64,000 bases of DNA from NCBI GenBank assembly GCA_964017045.1, contig OZ024794.1, forward strand, positions 6,546,329-6,610,328, given 5' to 3'. Shown in pieces: positions 58,796 to 64,000 of this stretch. Each line of letters begins with the position of its first letter. Position 1 is the stretch's first letter. The notes under the pieces are model-generated. The model searched no databases. It saw nothing but the letters and a program-made list of their open reading frames with translations, and had not been told where the DNA came from. This stretch comes from Omphiscola glabra. Its lineage: Eukaryota > Mollusca > Gastropoda > Lymnaeidae. A program made the translations under genes and the position numbers.

Positions 58796-58885
58796 CACAA
58801 GGTATGTGGAGGTTTGAATCGAAAGAAATGCCAATAAGATAAGAACGTTTCGGCCAAGAGCCTTCCTCAGCGGACAGGACAAATG
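58796..58885 (-). mobile_element. Penelope-type 3' terminus fragment with hammerhead-like core
   Basis: The - strand reads TTTGTCCTGTCCG, CTGAGGA, AGGCTCTTGGCC, GAAAC, GTTC. CTGANGA, a GGC/GCC stem II and GAAAC are all present in order, the best core in the window. ATTCAAACCTCCACATACC follows, as in the terminus at 59700. Stem III and the cleavage site cannot be fixed by eye. Confidence 0.55.
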
Positions 58886-59180
58886 AAATTACGACATGAA
58901 ATAGAAACGACCGTTAGTTAAAAACTTAAGTGATCGCCATTGTTATTGCCGGAAGTTCCCAACCCAAGATTACAGGAAGTAAAAGAATTTATGTATTATT
59001 ACTGTGACAAATAATATCTTAACGGACAAAACTATTTTGGAAATACATAAACTACCAGAAAATAAAATCAAGGAAATTGAGGATCATTTTTACGAGAGTA
59101 TTTGATTATTTCCATAACAATGGCGATCACTTCAGATTAAATAATTTAACAAGTTTCCATTTCTTGTCATATTTTCTTTT

Positions 59181-59697
59181 GTCCTGTCTGCTGAGGAAGG
59201 CCCTTAGCCGATCTTTTGTCCTGTCTGCTGAGGAAGGCCCTTAGCCGATCCTTTGTCCTGTCTGCTGAGGAAGGCCCTTAGCCGATCTTTTGTCCTGTCT
59301 GCTGAGGAAGGCCCTTAGCCGATCTTTTGTCCTGTCTGTTGAGGAAGGCCCTTAGCCGATCTTTTGTCCTGTCTGCTGAGGAAGGCCCTTAGCCGATCTT
59401 TTGTCCTGTCTGCTGAGGAAGGCCCTTAGCCGATCTTTTGTCCTGTCTGCTGAGGAAGGCCCTTCGCCGATCTTTTGTCCTGTCTGCTGAGGAAGGCCCT
59501 TAGCCGATCTTTTGTCCTGTCTGCTGAGGAAGGCCCTTAGCCGATCTTTTGTCCTGTCTGCTGAGGAAGGCCCTTCGCCGATCTTTTGTCCTGTCTGCTG
59601 AGGAAGGCCCTGCGCCGATCTTTTGTCCTGTCTGCTGAGGAAGGCCCTTAGCCGATCTTTTGTCCTGTCTGCTGAGGAAGGCCCTTAGCCGAAACTT
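59181..59697 (+). repeat. 37-bp array of a hammerhead-like Penelope terminus segment, about 14 copies
   Basis: The unit is TCTTTTGTCCTGTCTG, CTGAGGA, then AGGCCCTTAGCCGA. Each unit repeats the CTGANGA box and a GGC-CCTTA-GCC hairpin. In the internal units GA is followed by TC. Only the last copy continues into GAAAC and into ATTCAAGCTTCCACACACC, the non-repeated Penelope-type flank. Variants CTTCGCC and CTGCGCC occur. Confidence 0.93.
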
Positions 59698-60351
59698 CCT
59701 TATCATATCGTCCCGTCTTTGGATTCAAGCTTCCACACACCTAGTTCTACTTTTTCCTTCACCCAACTTGAACGCAGTCCTTCATTGGTTATTCTAGCCA
59801 ATAGACATGATCAGAAAAGATGCAGGAAATACAAAGGCGCAAACGTCACGAAAGTTGTTAAGAGAAACATTTGTTTGAGATCAACTACAAAATTAAAAAA
59901 AAAAAATCATTCAGAAAGCGAACATAATCTCCTTTAGATAAGTCTGTCCCCTCTTTTACGTCACAAAAGTAATGCTTTTTGTTATGGACACTTTCAAGTA
60001 CAAACACAAATTTAGGTATCACACATTTGAATTAATTTAACATTTTTCATTAAGTTAGACCAGGTGTTTGCGGGACTGTCAAAGTCAAAACGTCACAGGA
60101 AAAAAATTACAAGAAAAAGTCAGGGTGAAAACGTCACAGGAAAAAAAAATACGGGAAAGAAGTCACAGTGAAAAAAAAAGTCCTTGTAAAACTTTTTATT
60201 AACCGTAATTTTATTTGTCCATACAAATTTTTATAACAGACTAAATATCAGTAATGGAACGGAAATTCGGAGGAAGAAAAGCGATAGGAAGAAAGAAAAA
60301 AAAAAAAAAAAAAAAAGAACAAAAGGAATCCGACACATTTCCACAAATATA
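59698..60351. other. DNA without recognised genes
   Basis: AACGTCACAGGAAAAAAA-type words repeat two or three times near 60090-60170, and an A run lies at 60295-60316. No gene is visible. Confidence 0.4.
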
Positions 60352-61955
60352 TAAATGCATCAATAAATGAATAGATGGGTCTCAAAGTATAACTCAATAA
60401 ATGAATAGATGGGTCTCAAAGTATCCCATCAATAAATGAATAGATGGGTCTCAAAGTATCACATCAATAAATGAATAGATGGGTCTCAAAGTATCACATC
60501 AATAAATGAATAGATGGGTCTCAAAGTATCACATCAATAAATGAATAAATGGGTCTCAAAGTATCACATCAATAAATGAATAGATGGGTCTCAAAGTATC
60601 CCATCAATAAATGAATAGATGGGTCTCAAAGTATCACATCAATAAATGAATAGATGGGTCTCAAAGTATAACTCAATAAATGAATAGATGGGTCTCAAAG
60701 TATCACATCAATAAATGAATAGATGGGTCTCAAAGTATCACATCAATAAATGAATAGATGGGTCTCAAAGTATAACTCAATAAATGAATAGATGGGTCTC
60801 AAAGTATAACTCAATAAATGAATAGATGGGTCTCAAAGTATCACATCAATAAATGAATAGATGGGTCTCAAAGTATCCCATCAATAAATGAATAGATGGG
60901 TCTCAAAGTATCACATCAATAAATGAATAGATGGGTCTCAAAGTATCACATCAATAAATGAATAGATGGGTCTCAAAGTATCACATCAATAAATGAATAG
61001 ATGGGTCTCAAAGTATCACATCAATAAATGAAAATATGGGTCTCAAAGTATCACATCAATAAATGAATAGATGGGTCTCAAAGTATCACATCAATAAATG
61101 AATAGATGGGTCTCAAAGTACAACTCAATAAATGAATAGATGGGTCTCAAAGTATCACATCAATAAATGAATAGATGGGTCTCAAAGTATCACATCAATA
61201 AATGAATAGATGAGTCTCAAAGTATCACATCAATAAATGAATAGATGGGTCTCAAAGTATCACATCAATAAATGAATAGATGGGTCTCAAAGTATCACAT
61301 CAATAAATGAATAGATGGGTCTCAAAGTATCACATCAATAAATGAAAAGATGGGTCTCAAAGTATCACATCAATAAATGAATAGATGGGTCTCAAAGTAT
61401 CACATCAATAAATGAATAGATGGGTCTCAAAGTATAACTCAATAAATGAATAGATGGGTCTCAAAGTATCACATCAATAAATGAATAGATGGGTCTCAAA
61501 GTATCACATCAATAAATGAATAGATGAGTCTCAAAGTATCACATCAATAAATGAATAGATGGGTCTCAAAGTATCACATCAATAAATGAATAGATGGGTC
61601 TCAAAGTATAACTCAATAAATGAATAGATGGGTCTCAAAGTATAACTCAATAAATGAATAGATGGGTCTCAAAGTATCACATCAATAAATGAATAGATGG
61701 GTCTCAAAGTATCACATCAATAAATGAATAGATGGGTCTCAAAGTATAACTCAATAAATGAATAGATGGGTCTCAAAGTATAACTCAATAAATGAATAGA
61801 TGGGTCTCAAAGTATCACATCAATAAATGAATAGATGGGTCTCAAAGTATCACATCAATAAATGAATAGATGGGTCTCAAAGTATAACTTAATAAATGAA
61901 TAGATGGGTCTCAAAGTATAACTCAATAAATGAATAGATGAGTCTCAAAGTATAA
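60352..61955. repeat. 35-bp satellite-like array, about 46 copies, with 34-bp variant
   Basis: The main unit is ATCAATAAATGAATAGATGG plus GTCTCAAAGTATCAC. The variant has AACTCAATAAATG in place of CACATCAATAAATG and is one base shorter. The order of the two forms shows repeated blocks. Rare CCC and GAGTC changes also recur. Confidence 0.96.
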
Positions 61956-62009
61956 CATGGTAACACATTTTTTATGAATTCTTTATATGAGAACATTCGG
62001 AGAAGCACA

Positions 62010-62224
62010 CCTTAAATCAGCGGCTCTCAACCTGTGGGTAGCGACCCTTTTGGGGGATCGAACGACCCTTTCCCAGGGGTCGCATCAGACCATCGGAAAA
62101 CACATGTACTCTACAGTTATAAAGTGGCGAAGAAAATAATTGTGTGGTTGGGGGTCGCCACAACATGAAGAACTGTAAAATGGGGGTCGCGGCATTAGGA
62201 AGGTTGAGAACCACTGCCTTAAAT
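62010..62224. mobile_element. SPIN-like hAT MITE, 199 bp, with perfect 8-bp target-site duplication
   Basis: The element 62018-62216 starts CAGCGGCTCTCAACCTGTGG and ends GGTTGAGAACCACTG. It is flanked by CCTTAAAT at 62010-62017 and 62217-62224. Inside, GATCGAACGACCCTTTCCCA, CAGACCATCGGAAAACACAT, GGTTGGGGGTCGCCACAACA and GTCGCGGCATTAGGAAGG are the signature segments of SPIN non-autonomous elements as I know them from vertebrates. The copy looks little decayed. Confidence 0.9.
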
Positions 62225-62639
62225 TATGACAAGATTTGGGGGGGGGGATGAATTTTTACATAACTCGGTCCAACGGCCCAACGCCACATTGACAACATCG
62301 AGGCCTTTGTTGCTTTGTCTGAATAGCGTTGTCACCAAACTACTACCACAATGCAATGCCCCTTGCTTGCCTTTAATTCCTTTATTATGGGAGATGGGTC
62401 GGAAAGATCAGAGGCGAGAATCCAATCACAATTCTTTTGAGCGAGAGCTTAATCTCTGCCCAATCGCTCACCACCATTTATTGTTAGTCATTCTGTTATA
62501 TTCGTGTTTATTGGCTGCATGCAGAACATTGTCAATAAATATGAATAATACATATAAATATGTGCGATTATAATATGTAGACATTACACAAATAACACAC
62601 ACACATATTTAAATCCTATGCGAAAATCAAACCACATTC
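62225..62639. other. Spacer without supported genes
   Basis: A 115-codon open frame (62226-62573, + strand) has no family resemblance and starts in a G run. I treat it as chance. Confidence 0.4.
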
Positions 62640-64000
62640 CTGATGAGTCGTCTCACCTTATGAGTCGCCTTACCACATTCCAAACGAGCCTTCTCACCAC
62701 GTTCCTAATGAGCCGTCTCACCATGTTCATAATGAGCCGTCTCACCATGTTCATAATGAGCCGTCTCACCACGTTCCTAATGAGCCGTCTCACCATGTTA
62801 CTAATGAGCCGTCTCACCACGTTCCTAATGAGCCGTCCTACCATGTTCCTAATGAGCCGTCTCACCACGTTCCTAATGAGCCGTCTTACCACGTTCCTAA
62901 TGAGCTGTCTCACCACGTTCCTAATGAGCCGTCTCACCACGTTCCTAATGAGTCGCCTTACCAAATTCCTAATGAGCCGTCTCACCATGTTCCTAATGGG
63001 CCGTCTCACCACGTTCTAATGAGCCGTCTCACACATTCCTAATGAGCCGTCTCACCATGTTCCTAATGAGCCGTCTCACCACGTTCATAATGAGCCGTCT
63101 CACCATGTTCCTAATGAGCCGTCTCACCACGTTCTAATGAGCCGTCTCACCACATTCCTAATGAGCCGTCTCACCACGTTCCTAATGAGCCGTCTCACCA
63201 CGTTCCTAATGAGCCGTCTCACCATGTTCATAATAAGCCGTCTCACCACGTTCCTAATGAGCCGCCTCACCATGTTCCTAATGGGCCGTCTCACCACGTT
63301 CTAATGAGCCGTCTCACACATTCCTAATGAGCCGTCTCACCATGTTCCTAATGAGCCGTCTCACCATGTTCCCAATGAGCCGTCTCACCATGTTCCTAAT
63401 GAGCCGTCTCACCACGTTCCTAATGAGCCGTCTCACCATGTTCCTAATGAGCCGTCTCACCACGTTCTAATGAGCCGTCTCACCACATTCCTAATGAGCC
63501 GTCTCACCATGTTCCTAATGAGCCGTCTCACCACGTTCCTAATGAGCAGTCTCACCACATTCCTAATGAGCCGTCTCACCATGTTCCTATTGAGCCGTCT
63601 CACCATGTTACTAATGAGCCGTCTCACCACGTTCCTAATGAGCCGTCCTACCATGTTCCTAATGAGCCGTCTCACCACGTTCCTAATGAGCCGTCTTACC
63701 ACGTTCCTAATGAGCCGTCTCACCATGTTCCTAATGGGCCGTCTCACCACGTTCTAATGAGCCGTCTCACCACGTTCTAATGAGCCGTCTCACACATTCC
63801 TAATGAGCCGTCTCACCATGTTCCTAATGAGCCGTCTCACCACGTTCATAATGAGCCGTCTCACCATGTTCCTAATGAGCCGTCTCACCACGTTCTAATG
63901 AGCCGTCTCACCACATTCCTAATGAGCCGTCTCACCACGTTCCTAATGAGCCGTCTCACCACGTTCCTAATGAGCCGCCTCACCATGTTCCTAATGGGCC
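62640..64000. repeat. 24-bp minisatellite, over 55 copies, running off the window, with higher-order repeat
   Basis: The unit is CCGTCTCACCACGTTCCTAA followed by TGAG. Variants (CACGTT/CATGTT, TTCATAATG, TTACTAATG, GTCCTACC, and one-base-short CGTTCTAATG) recur in the same order. The block with CACCATGTTACTAATGAGCC is at 62791 and again at 63601, a period of about 810 bp. Both strands carry long spurious frames because 24 is divisible by three. Confidence 0.96.

Noticed and set aside
59181..59697. CRISPR array
   Set aside because: Units are directly adjacent without unique spacers, and the genome is animal.
62226..62573. 115-codon open frame on the + strand
   Set aside because: Starts inside a G run next to a transposon, with no family resemblance in either strand.
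62618..63757. Frames of about 95-133 codons over the 24-bp array, both strands
   Set aside because: Pure eight-residue repeats caused by the period. No conserved product.

Overview
This is nuclear DNA from an animal, most likely a mollusc and plausibly a freshwater pulmonate snail. The sequence shows spliced genes with GT-AG introns, AT-rich introns, many decayed transposons and long minisatellite arrays. The three protein-coding genes are metazoan. The transposon mix (Penelope-like element, several hAT families, pogo-like, piggyBac-like, LINEs and a tRNA-derived SINE) and a SPIN-like hAT copy fit a gastropod, but the species call is an inference. There is no sign of bacterial or viral genome content.

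Layout. 1-1771 (- strand) is the 5' end of a phospholipid scramblase gene that runs off the left edge. 1772-20741 has no host gene. It holds a 1.9-kb hAT relic with a SINE in it (5190-7113), a frameshifted Penelope-like element (8057-about 10640), a 49-bp satellite of about 42 copies (10920-13000), a 27-bp minisatellite, palindromes and AT-rich DNA. 20742-31142 (- strand) is a complete PTAR1 gene of seven coding exons (398 aa). Its 4.9-kb intron 3 holds a degenerate LINE and a pogo-like inverted-repeat element. 32021-45528 (+ strand) is a complete UHRF1 gene of 17 coding exons (806 aa). Its introns carry another LINE, an 834-bp hAT-type element, a 155-bp MITE and a 540-bp piggyBac-type MITE. 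45529-64000 has no gene that I can support. It is a belt of about twenty unrelated tandem arrays mixed with hAT-type elements, ending in a 24-bp array that runs off the right edge.

The reading frame was followed through every exon of the three genes and all splice phases agree. PTAR1 and UHRF1 are divergent, with 878 bp between their start codons. That interval holds a perfect E2F-type site about 150 bp before the UHRF1 start. UHRF1 has all five domains (UBL, tandem Tudor, PHD, SRA, RING), which suggests working maintenance DNA methylation. The genes do not form a pathway together: scramblase acts at membranes, PTAR1 is related to prenyltransferase alpha subunits, and UHRF1 acts on chromatin.

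The main novelty is in the repeats. The 49-bp satellite shares its core with a Penelope terminus. A 19-bp minisatellite has grown out of the coding tail of a LINE. A 37-bp array repeats the hammerhead-like segment of a Penelope 3' end. A SINE shares its 3' tail with a LINE in the same window. Precise target-site duplications (8 bp for hAT types, TTAA for piggyBac, TA for pogo) fix the ends of several non-autonomous elements.
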